A stretch of DNA of 64,000 bases from VRUE01 sp963732225 (lineage in GTDB: Bacteria; Actinomycetota; Thermoleophilia; Solirubrobacterales; 70-9): assembly GCA_963732225.1 (NCBI GenBank), contig CAVSYR010000001.1:62001-126000 (forward strand), given 5' to 3'. Position numbers and translations under genes: made by a program. Shown piece by piece: positions 38,013 through 45,876 of this stretch (the stretch's first letter is position 1; the number at the start of each line of letters is the position of its first letter). The notes under the pieces were generated by a model. The model was given only the letters and a program-made list of their open reading frames with translations, did not search any database and was not told where the DNA came from.

Positions 38013-38339
38013 TCAAGGAGATCGACAGCGCCGACGCCATTCGCTGGCACGATAATTGCGAGGCTCTGTAAGTAGGTCAAGGATGCACCTTGGGCAATCG
38101 TCCTCCACTGGCCCCATGTCCTCGGTGATCGACTTCGTATAGAGAATGCTGCCGTTCCTCTCTGTGAGCAAGACAAGCGCGAAAACGCAGCTTGAGTCAA
38201 CCGAGCGAACGGCCGCATAGACAACCGTCCCACAAACAGCCGTTGCTATTACGCGTTCGCTGAACTCCCGTCCGAGATCAAATGCAATTGCAGCGCGTGC
38301 AGAAAATGGCCCTTCAAGCCGGCCGGATATCCATCCCAT
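38013..38339 (-). CDS. Small phage/ICE-type conserved protein, unknown function
   Basis: 108 residues. MGWISGRLEG at the start and the terminal block KSITEDMGPVEDDCPRCILDLLTEPRNYRASEWRRRCR match a pattern I know from small proteins of phages and integrative elements: a Met-Gly-Trp start, then D-E-x-MGP, CP-x-x-ILDLL and W-R-x-x-C. GGGGAG seven bases before the ATG is a good ribosome site. No function has been assigned to that pattern that I can name. It supports a mobile origin for the region. An overlapping 88-residue frame is its shadow. Confidence 0.65.
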   Translation of the reverse strand: MGWISGRLEGPFSARAAIAFDLGREFSERVIATAVCGTVVYAAVRSVDSSCVFALVLLTERNGSILYTKSITEDMGPVEDDCPRCILDLLTEPRNYRASEWRRRCRSP

Positions 38340-38527
38340 GGTTTACTCCCCGTATTGGCAAGGTCCCCATAAGGCGTGCCACGCTCGGTTTCACCCCCCC
38401 CAAGATCAAATTCGTAGTCGGAATTAGCGCCCATCCCACTAGCGAGGACACGACGAACTCGCATCGCCGGCTCTGCTAGCTGGCTCCCACGTCGATACAC
38501 GTGTTGGGCACAGTCCTGTGTCGTGCC

Positions 38528-40852
38528 CTAGTGAGAACCGCTTACGAGCGCTCGCTCGACCGCGGCCTCGATCGAATCCACGTGGGTCGCGCGCAGGCTA
38601 TTGTCCGGCTTGCGGCCCCAGACGGTGTATCCAGCGGAGTCTTCCTGCACGACATCGCTGTTCCACCTGCCCTCGGACACGAACTGCACCAGTAGCTGCC
38701 CGGACGCGCCTATGGCCGGCAGGATCGAGAGTAGCTTGCGGTTGGTCTTCTCCTTCAGGAGGTGACCGCCGGTTGTATCGATCGCGAAGACGTCATCGTC
38801 CTTCCAGGCGATAAAATCTGGGTAGAAGTTTCGCGTCGGCCCCAGGCTAATCAAAGGAATGCGATAGCCGCTGCGTGAGGGATTGCGAAACCAGGGAACG
38901 CCGAGCTTGTCGATCGCCTTTGCGAAGGTGAGCTCTAGCCCGTTGAGATCACTGTAGCCCTCGTGTAGCGAGTTTTCGAAGCCGACGAGTTCGTCGAGAC
39001 GAGCCAGCGTCGGCCCAACCTTGTAGGAATCTCCCGCCTTCTGCTTCAGATAAACGTTGTCTATGTAAGCGCTGACCACCTCTTTGGCAACCTGCTGAAT
39101 CTGAACGTGGGCACGACTGCCGAATCCGACCCGAGCGTCGAACTTAGGTGCGTCGGTCGGGGCGATCCCCAGGGCTCCTTGGAAGCGGCGCAGAACCTCC
39201 CGCTGGAACAGCCAACGCGCGACAACCAGGTTCGAGTGCTCGAACTCCTCCCAGATGAACTCGACCGCTGACTCGTCCCCAATCTTGCGTTGGACCAGCG
39301 CCCTGCCGCCAGTACTTTCGATATTGGTGCCGTCGTCGTTGCGGTAGTCGGTGAGGTTGTCAAGGATTGCTTGGATCGGCTCGACCGCCTGGTCGGTGAT
39401 GTAGGCGGTCTCGAAGATCGCCTTCTCTGCGCGGACGGGAATCGGCTCGGGCTTTGGCTTGCCCGGTTTGCTCTCGACGATTTTGATCCCTGGCGCGTCA
39501 GTCGACAGCTTGCCATTGACCCGCTCAAGGATGTCGTTGAACACCCGCTGTTTGTCGACCCGGACGTAAAAGTGGGCCGAATTGAGCCGCTCGGATGGGT
39601 AGTGCTGAGCGCCCGGCTGCCGCAGCAGCCTTCCCACCACCTGCTCGACCTGGATATTCGACTCCATACTCTTGTCGATGTACGCGAAGTACGCGAGTGG
39701 GTCATCCCAGCCTTCCTGCAAGCTGAGGTTAAAGATCACGTGCTGGAAATTTCCGGCCATGAAGTCACCGTAGTCCTTGTCACCGCCTTTGAAGAGACGA
39801 AAGTCCGCCGGCAACGGGTAGTTCTTGTTCGTTTTCAGCGAGAGATAGACGGCGATGCTCGCGGGATCGACGTTGCACTGTTCGGTCAGGTAGCGCCAGA
39901 TCAGTATCGCGGGAGAACGCCGCTGCAAGAAGGGTTGCTTCGGATCGTCGGTTTGGTTGCTGTCGCCCTCGACGATATTCGTCTTACAGACGTAGATTGC
40001 CTTCGGCCTGTCGAGCCCTTGGGCCGACGCCTCGACCTCCGCATCATGAAGGTCGACGATCATCGAATCGAGCGTCTCCTCCATCGGGGCTTGGTAGCCA
40101 CCAAGCTGGATCCGGCCCTTCACCAGCCCAGAATCCGCGACGGCTTTGGAATCGACGCTGGTGACGAGTTCCTCGTCGGTCCAGCCCTCGTCCTTAAGCG
40201 CCCTGATCTCGGTGTCGAGCTGGATCGGCCGTCGCATCGTCGCGCTAGCCGCGATCAACGCGTCCGGGTCTAGCTCGAGCAGCAGGTCCATCTGCTGGTC
40301 GGTGAGGTTGTGGCCCTCGTCATAGACGAGGAGCAGCGGCCGCCGGCTTCCCTTCCTGTCGAGACGGAGCTTCAGCGCGTCCCAGGTGCTGTCCTCCGCG
40401 GTGTCGATCTCGCTCTTGAAGATGAGTCGGCTGCCCTCCTCCTTGTCCTTCTGGTTGAAGGTGCCAACAGTCGCAAGGAAGACGAGTGGCTCCTTTGCCT
40501 CGCGTACCTCGACCGAGTCATAATTGGCGAGGTAACTGAACTGTGCCGAGCCGAGCAGGTGGTTGTACTTGCCGCCCGCTGCCAGGTTCATATATGTCTG
40601 ATCGACAACGATCTTGCCCTTCGAGAGCCAGAGCACGACCGGTGCGATCGGCAACAGAATCGAGATCGTCGAGATCGCGTCGGCGAGGATTGCCGTCTTG
40701 CCCGACGCAGTTATCGACGCAAGCCCTTGGTAAAAGGGTACGACTCGTAGGTTGCCCCGCCGTCCCCGCATAGGGGGCGCCTCGTAGTACTTGGCGAAGC
40801 GCTCTGCGATCTGATCGGCGGCTGCCTTCTGGAACTCCTTGAGCTCGATCAC
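38528..40852 (-). CDS. res: Type III restriction enzyme Res subunit (SF2 helicase + nuclease)
   Basis: 774 residues. Helicase motif I is ASITASGKTAIL (TASGKT form), motif II is VYDEGHNLTD (DEGH), then the SAT motif IAASATMRRP and the VVGRLLRQPG motif VI. This is an SF2 translocase. The C-terminal domain has NFYPDFIAWKDDDVFAIDTTGGHLL: the PD is clear but the second acidic/lysine pair reads DTT instead of ExK, so the nuclease may be divergent or impaired. Its ATG overlaps the Mod stop by four bases (ATGA), so the subunits are co-translated. Cleavage needs Mod. Confidence 0.93.
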   Translation of the reverse strand: MIELKEFQKAAADQIAERFAKYYEAPPMRGRRGNLRVVPFYQGLASITASGKTAILADAISTISILLPIAPVVLWLSKGKIVVDQTYMNLAAGGKYNHLLGSAQFSYLANYDSVEVREAKEPLVFLATVGTFNQKDKEEGSRLIFKSEIDTAEDSTWDALKLRLDRKGSRRPLLLVYDEGHNLTDQQMDLLLELDPDALIAASATMRRPIQLDTEIRALKDEGWTDEELVTSVDSKAVADSGLVKGRIQLGGYQAPMEETLDSMIVDLHDAEVEASAQGLDRPKAIYVCKTNIVEGDSNQTDDPKQPFLQRRSPAILIWRYLTEQCNVDPASIAVYLSLKTNKNYPLPADFRLFKGGDKDYGDFMAGNFQHVIFNLSLQEGWDDPLAYFAYIDKSMESNIQVEQVVGRLLRQPGAQHYPSERLNSAHFYVRVDKQRVFNDILERVNGKLSTDAPGIKIVESKPGKPKPEPIPVRAEKAIFETAYITDQAVEPIQAILDNLTDYRNDDGTNIESTGGRALVQRKIGDESAVEFIWEEFEHSNLVVARWLFQREVLRRFQGALGIAPTDAPKFDARVGFGSRAHVQIQQVAKEVVSAYIDNVYLKQKAGDSYKVGPTLARLDELVGFENSLHEGYSDLNGLELTFAKAIDKLGVPWFRNPSRSGYRIPLISLGPTRNFYPDFIAWKDDDVFAIDTTGGHLLKEKTNRKLLSILPAIGASGQLLVQFVSEGRWNSDVVQEDSAGYTVWGRKPDNSLRATHVDSIEAAVERALVSGSH

Positions 40853-42834
40853 GACTCGTCGTCATCGTGGTACGGCTCGCCCCGCAGGTCGAGGCCGAAA
40901 TCGAGCAGGATCCGGTCCGGAATCTGGTAAAAAATCACGTTGCTCGTCTGGTATCGATAGAGACGTGCGTAGACGTGGTAGCGGGAGGCCAGACCTGCCT
41001 TCCTCGCCTCTTTGGCGCACTCTTCGTAGGCATTCTCTGTAAAGTCGGTGTTCCCCTCTTTCCCGCCCCAGATGAGAAAGAAGCCCTCGTCGTTGGCGTT
41101 CCTTGCGACCAAGTGCTTGTAGCTGGCAGCGTCGGGAACGGTGACCAGTGACTCGCGCCGGCGTGCCCCCGCGTCGACGTGCGACGCGATCAGCGTGTCG
41201 ACCAACTCCTCGCGCTCCATGCTCAGCAACGCTTCGGCGTCGACCCTCTTGTCGAGCTTGAGGAAGCGGTAGCCGCCACCTAGTCGCTCCCGCCTACCGC
41301 TAACCCAATCGCCGGTCACAACTCTCCGCAGGCGATCCGCAGTGAGACTACGTGCGTAGGAGTCGCCCTTGTCCGGGCGTCCTTGCTCGATGAGGATGAA
41401 GCGTCGCTCGGTGCCCGCCGTGGCATTGAGAGAGAGGACCGCACTGCCACTGGTCCCCGAACCGGCAAATGCATCGAGGACTAGGCCGTCGGCCGGGCAC
41501 CAGAGCTGGATAATCTTTTGGAAGAGCTTCATCGGCTTGGCAGTTCGAAATCCGTGAGCGCGACCGACGATCGCGTCCAGTTCTTGGACGCCCGTCTGTG
41601 AATGCCCAGACTCCTCGTGCCGCCACGACACCGAGCCGAGCTCGAGGCCTTGATCGAACTCGTCGTCCGACCACCAAGTGGTCGCTACCTTGCCCTGCTT
41701 TACGTCCTCCAAGTATCGCTTGAGTCGCGGCCGCCCCTGGCCCTCCTTCATAAAGAAAACACGTGGCCACGGTTCCTTTTCGCGGACCCTCTCGGCAGCC
41801 TGCCGCGCCTCCTCGGCGTCACCATCGACCATCAATGCCGATACCGGCTCCAGCTTCTTGAGCGGAACGGCGAGCAACTCGGCCCGGGTTTTATCGTCTT
41901 CGAGGCGCTTGCGTTTGTAGCGGATACCCCAACCTTCAAGGGCACTCTTCAGCTCTCGCTGGGGGAGACGCCAGCAGCACCGCGGCGGCGGATACAAGAG
42001 CTCGCCGGTGAACGGCGACTGGATCGCGTAGGCCATCCCTTGGTTGAGATGGCCCTTGCCGGCTGAGAGGTCGCCCGACGTCCAAAGCCGCGCATCGCCG
42101 TCCGGCGCGTCGTAGCTTGAATCCATTGCCTCGGTTCGCGGCAGGAGCTGCGTCGTCACCTTTTCGCTGTCCTTTGCGTAGACGAGGACGTACTCGGTCG
42201 CCGTCGAGACGTGACCCTTGTCGCTGCGTGGCGAATAGGACTTCTCCCAGTTGATGATCGCGAGCCGGTTGTCCTGTCCGAAAAGCTCGTCGAGCATTTG
42301 GCCGAGTCGAAACATCTCCCGCTGGTCGATGCATATCGCGAGCACCCCACCGGGCTTTAGCATCGCCCGCATCATCCGCAGGCGCGGCCACATGAACCGC
42401 ATCCACTTCGTATGCCTCGCGCCATCGTCTCCGCTGACCCAATCTCCGATTCCAGGGTCGTTTGGGTCCTCCTCCCAGTTGTCGTTATAGCGCCAGTCGT
42501 TGCCGGTGTTGTAGGGGGGATCGGTGAGAATCAGGTCGACCTGCCCGCGCTCCCGGAAGAGTGTCGCCATTGCCTGCAGGTTGTCTCCCTCGATCAATAA
42601 GTTCCGCGCCCGATCGCTCTCGGAACCAACCGAGTATTTCTTGATCGTCCGGCTCACTCGAGGGCGGACGCGCCGGTAGAGCTTGCGGGCGTTCGCCTTA
42701 CCCGCGAAGTCAATGCGGATGCCCCCCTCACTCTCCGCCTCGATCAGTTCGATCAACTCCTCACGCGAAAGCTCATGGAGCGTCGACGGATCGAGTTTGC
42801 TGACATTCACGGTAGCCACGAACCAGGGAAACAT
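40849..42834 (-). CDS. mod: Type III DNA methyltransferase Mod subunit
   Basis: 661 residues. Motif IV is LILTDPPYNTGNDW (DPPY at 105-108) and motif I comes late as LVLDAFAGSGTSGSAVL, the beta-class order typical of type III Mod, an N6-adenine methyltransferase that also carries target recognition in its variable middle part. Start ambiguity: ATG 42834 has no ribosome site, and GTG at 42819 or 42810 would begin at VATVNVSKLDPS. The frame is intact. With Res it forms a complete type III R-M system; the target sequence is unknown. Confidence 0.93.
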   Translation of the reverse strand: MFPWFVATVNVSKLDPSTLHELSREELIELIEAESEGGIRIDFAGKANARKLYRRVRPRVSRTIKKYSVGSESDRARNLLIEGDNLQAMATLFRERGQVDLILTDPPYNTGNDWRYNDNWEEDPNDPGIGDWVSGDDGARHTKWMRFMWPRLRMMRAMLKPGGVLAICIDQREMFRLGQMLDELFGQDNRLAIINWEKSYSPRSDKGHVSTATEYVLVYAKDSEKVTTQLLPRTEAMDSSYDAPDGDARLWTSGDLSAGKGHLNQGMAYAIQSPFTGELLYPPPRCCWRLPQRELKSALEGWGIRYKRKRLEDDKTRAELLAVPLKKLEPVSALMVDGDAEEARQAAERVREKEPWPRVFFMKEGQGRPRLKRYLEDVKQGKVATTWWSDDEFDQGLELGSVSWRHEESGHSQTGVQELDAIVGRAHGFRTAKPMKLFQKIIQLWCPADGLVLDAFAGSGTSGSAVLSLNATAGTERRFILIEQGRPDKGDSYARSLTADRLRRVVTGDWVSGRRERLGGGYRFLKLDKRVDAEALLSMEREELVDTLIASHVDAGARRRESLVTVPDAASYKHLVARNANDEGFFLIWGGKEGNTDFTENAYEECAKEARKAGLASRYHVYARLYRYQTSNVIFYQIPDRILLDFGLDLRGEPYHDDDES

Positions 42835-43153
42835 ACGTGACGCTTTGGCGTGGCTCTGTCTCGCGATCTGCTCAATTTTCGATCAAGATTGCTCACTCGC
42901 GTCCGCCCAGTTGAGCAGATACCCGATGCCCTGGCTCATGAGGAACGCAACGCCGCAGATACAGCGGCCAGCCCGCCTTCGACCAGAGCTTGGAGACGAG
43001 GCTCAAAAGGATGCTCCACGCAAGCGAGAGGAAGTTAAGCCACTTCATTGCTCGAGGGTAGGCTGAGGACCGGCTGCCAGGATCGGCGAGGCCGAGCTCG
43101 GGCTTACGCTGATTCTCTGCGAGGTGATCGCTGACAAAGTTTTAATCGTCGCG
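42835..43153. other. Intergenic stretch with a possible broken small membrane protein
   Basis: No intact gene is convincing. On the minus strand an ATG near 43047 opens MKWLNFLSLAWSILLSLVSKLW and, in another frame, FLMSQGIGYLLNWADASEQS ends near 42880. Together they would make a two-helix, holin-like protein, but joining them needs a frame change. Otherwise nothing is seen. Confidence 0.3.
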
Positions 43154-43576
43154 TCACAAATCAGCCGGCAAGAGCTCAAACGCACCGCCCTGAAGCGGTG
43201 CCACAGCGCGAAAGTGGCGCTCGTCGAAGCTGAAAAGGCGCCGTGTCTTGTAGCGCTCGGCCAAAACGACGACCGAGCAGTCGGCGAGCCCTAGGCCGAG
43301 GTCCGCATACCTCGCATCGAGATCGGCTACTGCCCAGTAGTCGCCAACGTCCAAGCAGGCGACGTCGTAGCGTCGCGCCGCAAGATCGCTGAGAAAGGCG
43401 CGGCGGGCTGCTTCTCCGAAGCGGGCGCCGAGCAGGTAGTCGACCTCGCTCGCAACTGGCGCCGGCAGGACAAGCGAGCCCTCCTCCTCACCGCGGATCC
43501 TCAGCAACGCCTTGAGCTTGGGCTCCGTAGCATCCGCCAAGGCGACCAACGGTGCCGCATCGAGGATGAGCGTCAC
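43154..43576 (-). CDS. PIN-domain toxin (VapC-like)
   Basis: 140 residues. It opens with LILDAAPLVALADA (first Asp of the PIN metal site), has Glu in PVASEVDYLLG, and LGLADCSVVVLAER plus RLFSFDERHFRAV supply the later acidic residues. PIN toxins cleave tRNA or rRNA when free of antitoxin. Its ATG overlaps the antitoxin stop by four bases, the normal VapBC layout. It sits at the tRNA end of the island together with the type III system. Confidence 0.9.
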   Translation of the reverse strand: MTLILDAAPLVALADATEPKLKALLRIRGEEEGSLVLPAPVASEVDYLLGARFGEAARRAFLSDLAARRYDVACLDVGDYWAVADLDARYADLGLGLADCSVVVLAERYKTRRLFSFDERHFRAVAPLQGGAFELLPADL

Positions 43577-43809
43577 TCGCCGAAGCCGCGCATCAGCTCG
43601 TCATCGGGGATTCCCGAAATCGGCCGAGGATCGGCATCGATGCGCTCGAAGTTGCCGGCGAGAGCAAAGTCTCGATCCTGTCCTGGCCGCGGCCGATAGC
43701 AGGAGATCGCATCGCGGACGATCTCGGCCTGCGAGCGGCCCTCCGCCTCGGAGAGGCGGGCAAGGCGCTCGGCTTGCTCGTCATCAAGGTAGACACTGGT
43801 CTTTCGCAT
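43573..43809 (-). CDS. Ribbon-helix-helix antitoxin (VapB-like)
   Basis: 78 residues. MRKTSVYLDDEQAERLARLSEAEGRSQAEIVRDAISCY is a complete ribbon-helix-helix DNA-binding domain; the acidic, flexible C-terminus (RIDADPRPISGIPDDELMRGFGE) should wrap the PIN toxin. The ATG at 43809 is chosen because the strand begins there; a longer frame upstream is not conserved. It probably autoregulates the pair. Confidence 0.9.
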   Translation of the reverse strand: MRKTSVYLDDEQAERLARLSEAEGRSQAEIVRDAISCYRPRPGQDRDFALAGNFERIDADPRPISGIPDDELMRGFGE

Positions 43810-44012
43810 GCCAGCCAGTATAGGGCATGACGTAGGGCAGACTTTCAAACCGCCGCCGCCGCTTCCTCGGGCCCGCCCTGGAGTAGCAGTCGGGCCCGAA
43901 GCGTTGGCCACGTGGAGGAAATTTGCAGCTACCCCTCGCGAGAGCGACGAAGCTTGCGTCATCCTCAAAGGGCGCATACGCGCCAGGCGGGCTTGGGGAA
44001 TCAAAGGATCCA
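43810..44012. other. Promoter region of VapBC and unassigned sequence
   Basis: About 200 bases between the antitoxin start and a doubtful small ORF. TATAGGGCATGACG lies near 43820, but no convincing promoter or palindrome pair could be fixed by eye. Confidence 0.3.
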
Positions 44013-44216
44013 ATGTCCCGCGCGAGCGACGAGAACGAAGGCAGAGCCAAAGACGACCTGAAGGTCGTCCACAACATCCGAACTGTGTCTCCCGGCCAGC
44101 CCGGATACCAGACGATTCACGCACGGCAGGTCAAGGCTGTCGGGCTCTTCCTGCGCCGTCTCGCGATAGCGCGCAGGTCGAAGGAGGGCCAGGAGAAGCC
44201 GGCGGAGAAACGCTGA
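44013..44216 (+). CDS. Small hypothetical protein, doubtful
   Basis: 67 residues, MSRASDENEGRAKDDLKVVHNIRT then a basic tail ending EGQEKPAEKR. AAAGGA five bases before the ATG is a fair ribosome site. Composition is charged and mostly polar; no family is recognised. The reverse frame is open too, so this may be non-coding island DNA. Confidence 0.3.
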   Translation: MSRASDENEGRAKDDLKVVHNIRTVSPGQPGYQTIHARQVKAVGLFLRRLAIARRSKEGQEKPAEKR

Positions 44217-44243
44217 GTCCTGTCCCGAATTCCTTTTCGGCGA

Positions 44244-44343
44244 TCGCGGGTTCAAAACCCCTGTGGAGGCTGCAGGAAAGCCCATATTTCCAGCGTTTTT
44301 CGGAATTTGAGCTTTCTCTACGAGGTGGGTTTTGAACCCGCGA
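44244..44343. repeat. Perfect 17-bp inverted repeat made of T-arm-like sequence
   Basis: TCGCGGGTTCAAAACCC (44244-44260) and its exact complement (44327-44343) flank a 66-bp spacer. Each arm looks like the T-stem-loop of a tRNA 3' end. They may be remnants of attachment sites in opposite orientation, or arms of a small palindromic element. Confidence 0.6.
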
Positions 44344-44360
44344 CGACGAGATCCCAAAAA

Positions 44361-44388
44361 GCAAAAACCCCCTTTTTACAGGGGGTTT
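44361..44388 (-). terminator. Intrinsic terminator downstream of tRNA-Met
   Basis: AAACCCCC (44365-44372), an 8-base loop, GGGGGTTT (44381-44388). On the minus strand the stem is followed by TTTTTGCTTTTT, a strong intrinsic terminator for the tRNA-Met transcript. Confidence 0.85.
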
Positions 44389-44412
44389 AGGAGACTTGAA
44401 TCCGCGACTCGA
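44389..44412 (-). repeat. T-arm-like fragment between tRNA-Met and its terminator
   Basis: On the minus strand GTCGCGGATTCAAGTCTCC resembles a tRNA T-arm and 3' end. It shares GTCGCGG with the fragment at 44327-44345 and GTCGCGGAT with the one at 37.26 kb. Consecutive fragments of this kind at a tRNA suggest repeated integration events. Confidence 0.45.
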
Positions 44413-44416
44413 CGAA

Positions 44417-44490
<74 letters not shown>

Positions 44491-44544
44491 GCGTGGGGCC
44501 ATGCTAGCAACGTGGAGGTCGTTGTCTCATAGAGTGCCGCCGGC

Positions 44545-45486
44545 ATGGATGCGGGCTCTCACAGGGTGGCGGTAATCGACATCGGCTCCAATTCGACGCG
44601 GCTGCTGATTGCCGACGTCTTGGAGGGGCGGGTGACGGAGGTTGAGCGGCAGAGTCGGGTGACCCGGCTGGGCCGTGGCGTCGACCTCTCGGGACAGCTC
44701 TCGGCCGAGGCGATCGAGGCGGCCTGCGCCGCGATCGCCGACTACATGGCGATCTGCCGCGAGGGTGAGGTCGAGAGCATCGACGCGATCGCGACCAGCG
44801 CGGTGCGCGACGCCTCCAACGGCAGCGCCTTCGCCGCTGAGTTGCGCGAGCGCTTCGCGCTCTCGGCCCGCGTGCTCGACGGCGAGGAAGAGGCGCGGCT
44901 CACTTACCTCGGCGCGACCTGTGAGAACTCGCCCAGCGTGCCGACGCTGGTCGTCGACATCGGCGGTGGCTCGACCGAGCTGATCGTCGGCACCGGCGAC
45001 GAGGTCGCCTTCCACACCTCGCTGCAGGCTGGCGTCGTTCGCCACAGCGAGCGCCACATCACCGCCGACCCGCCCAGCGCGCTCGAGCTCGAGGCCCTTG
45101 CCGGCGACGTGCGCGGCCTGATCGAGGGCGCGATCGCCAACCAGCCCGGCGCCAGCGCCGAGGCCGGCATCGCCGTCGCCGGTACGCCCACCTCGCTCGC
45201 CTCGATCGAGATCGGCCTCGAGACCTATGACCCGAAGCAAGTACACGGGCATACGCTGACCCTCGGCACGATCCAGCGACTTCTCTCGCAATTGGCCTCC
45301 GCCCCACTGTCCAAACGGGCAGGGATAACAGGAATGCACCCCGATCGCGCGCCTAACATCGTGGCCGGAGTGGTGATTTTGGTCGAGACGATGCGCGCAT
45401 TTGCCCTCGACCGCATCGAAGTCTCCGAGCACGACATCCTCTACGGCAGCGCGATATCGGCTGTTTCGGCTCTGGACCGGGGATAA
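44545..45486 (+). CDS. ppx: Exopolyphosphatase / guanosine pentaphosphatase (Ppx/GppA)
   Basis: 313 residues. The ASKHA phosphate motifs are VAVIDIGSNSTRLLIAD (about 9-25), IATSAVRDASNG and VVDIGGGSTELIVG. The length matches the short actinobacterial Ppx1/2 class, lacking the C-terminal HD-like domain. These degrade polyphosphate or pppGpp, linking phosphate to the stringent response. It is divergent from tRNA-Met and followed by a 330-base stretch ending in a terminator. Confidence 0.93.
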   Translation: MDAGSHRVAVIDIGSNSTRLLIADVLEGRVTEVERQSRVTRLGRGVDLSGQLSAEAIEAACAAIADYMAICREGEVESIDAIATSAVRDASNGSAFAAELRERFALSARVLDGEEEARLTYLGATCENSPSVPTLVVDIGGGSTELIVGTGDEVAFHTSLQAGVVRHSERHITADPPSALELEALAGDVRGLIEGAIANQPGASAEAGIAVAGTPTSLASIEIGLETYDPKQVHGHTLTLGTIQRLLSQLASAPLSKRAGITGMHPDRAPNIVAGVVILVETMRAFALDRIEVSEHDILYGSAISAVSALDRG

Positions 45487-45817
45487 CCCCGCATTCTCAA
45501 TGGGTAGTAATTCTGTGTTCCTATGTGGACAGCCGTGTTTCACCCACCCGGACATTTGGGTTAAACAAGCGGTCGAACCCCCAAAACTTGGTAGGGTCGA
45601 GGTCATCGATTACGAGTAGCAGGCCCTTTGCCAGCTAGACGTATCGGACAGGCGAGCAGATAATCGCCACATCGGGAAAGAGGTGGGGCACAACCACCAA
45701 AAGCCCGGTAAAAGGACTCGGACGATTGCCGCATCATGGCGCCTCCCGCCGTCTGGGTCCACTAAATAAGAACTGGTCCCTGAAGACGTACCCCTGCCCG
45801 TCCTGAGGGACCAACTT
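45487..45817 (+). ncRNA. Structured untranslated region, possible small RNA
   Basis: 330 bases with no coding potential that I can see, running from the ppx stop to an intrinsic terminator on the plus strand. Local stems include GGTGG/CCACC around a 7-base loop near 45690 and an 8-bp stem TGGTCCCT (45774-45781)/AGGGACCA (45806-45813) just before the terminator. It could be a ppx 3' UTR, or an independent RNA of the size of actinobacterial 6S-like RNAs. No signature of a named family was found. Confidence 0.35.
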
Positions 45818-45852
45818 GAAACGACCGTCAGCGATGGCGGTCGTTTCTTTTT
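45818..45852 (+). terminator. Intrinsic terminator
   Basis: A perfect 10-bp stem, GAAACGACCG (45818-45827) with CGGTCGTTTC (45838-45847), then CTTTTT. It ends a plus-strand transcript, either ppx or a separate RNA. Confidence 0.9.
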
Positions 45853-45876
45853 GGGAAGAAGCGGCAGCGAGCCCGC

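Noticed and set aside
37266..44416. CRISPR array or integrase gene expected in the defence region
   Set aside because: No regular direct repeats and no tyrosine or serine recombinase motifs were found on either strand.
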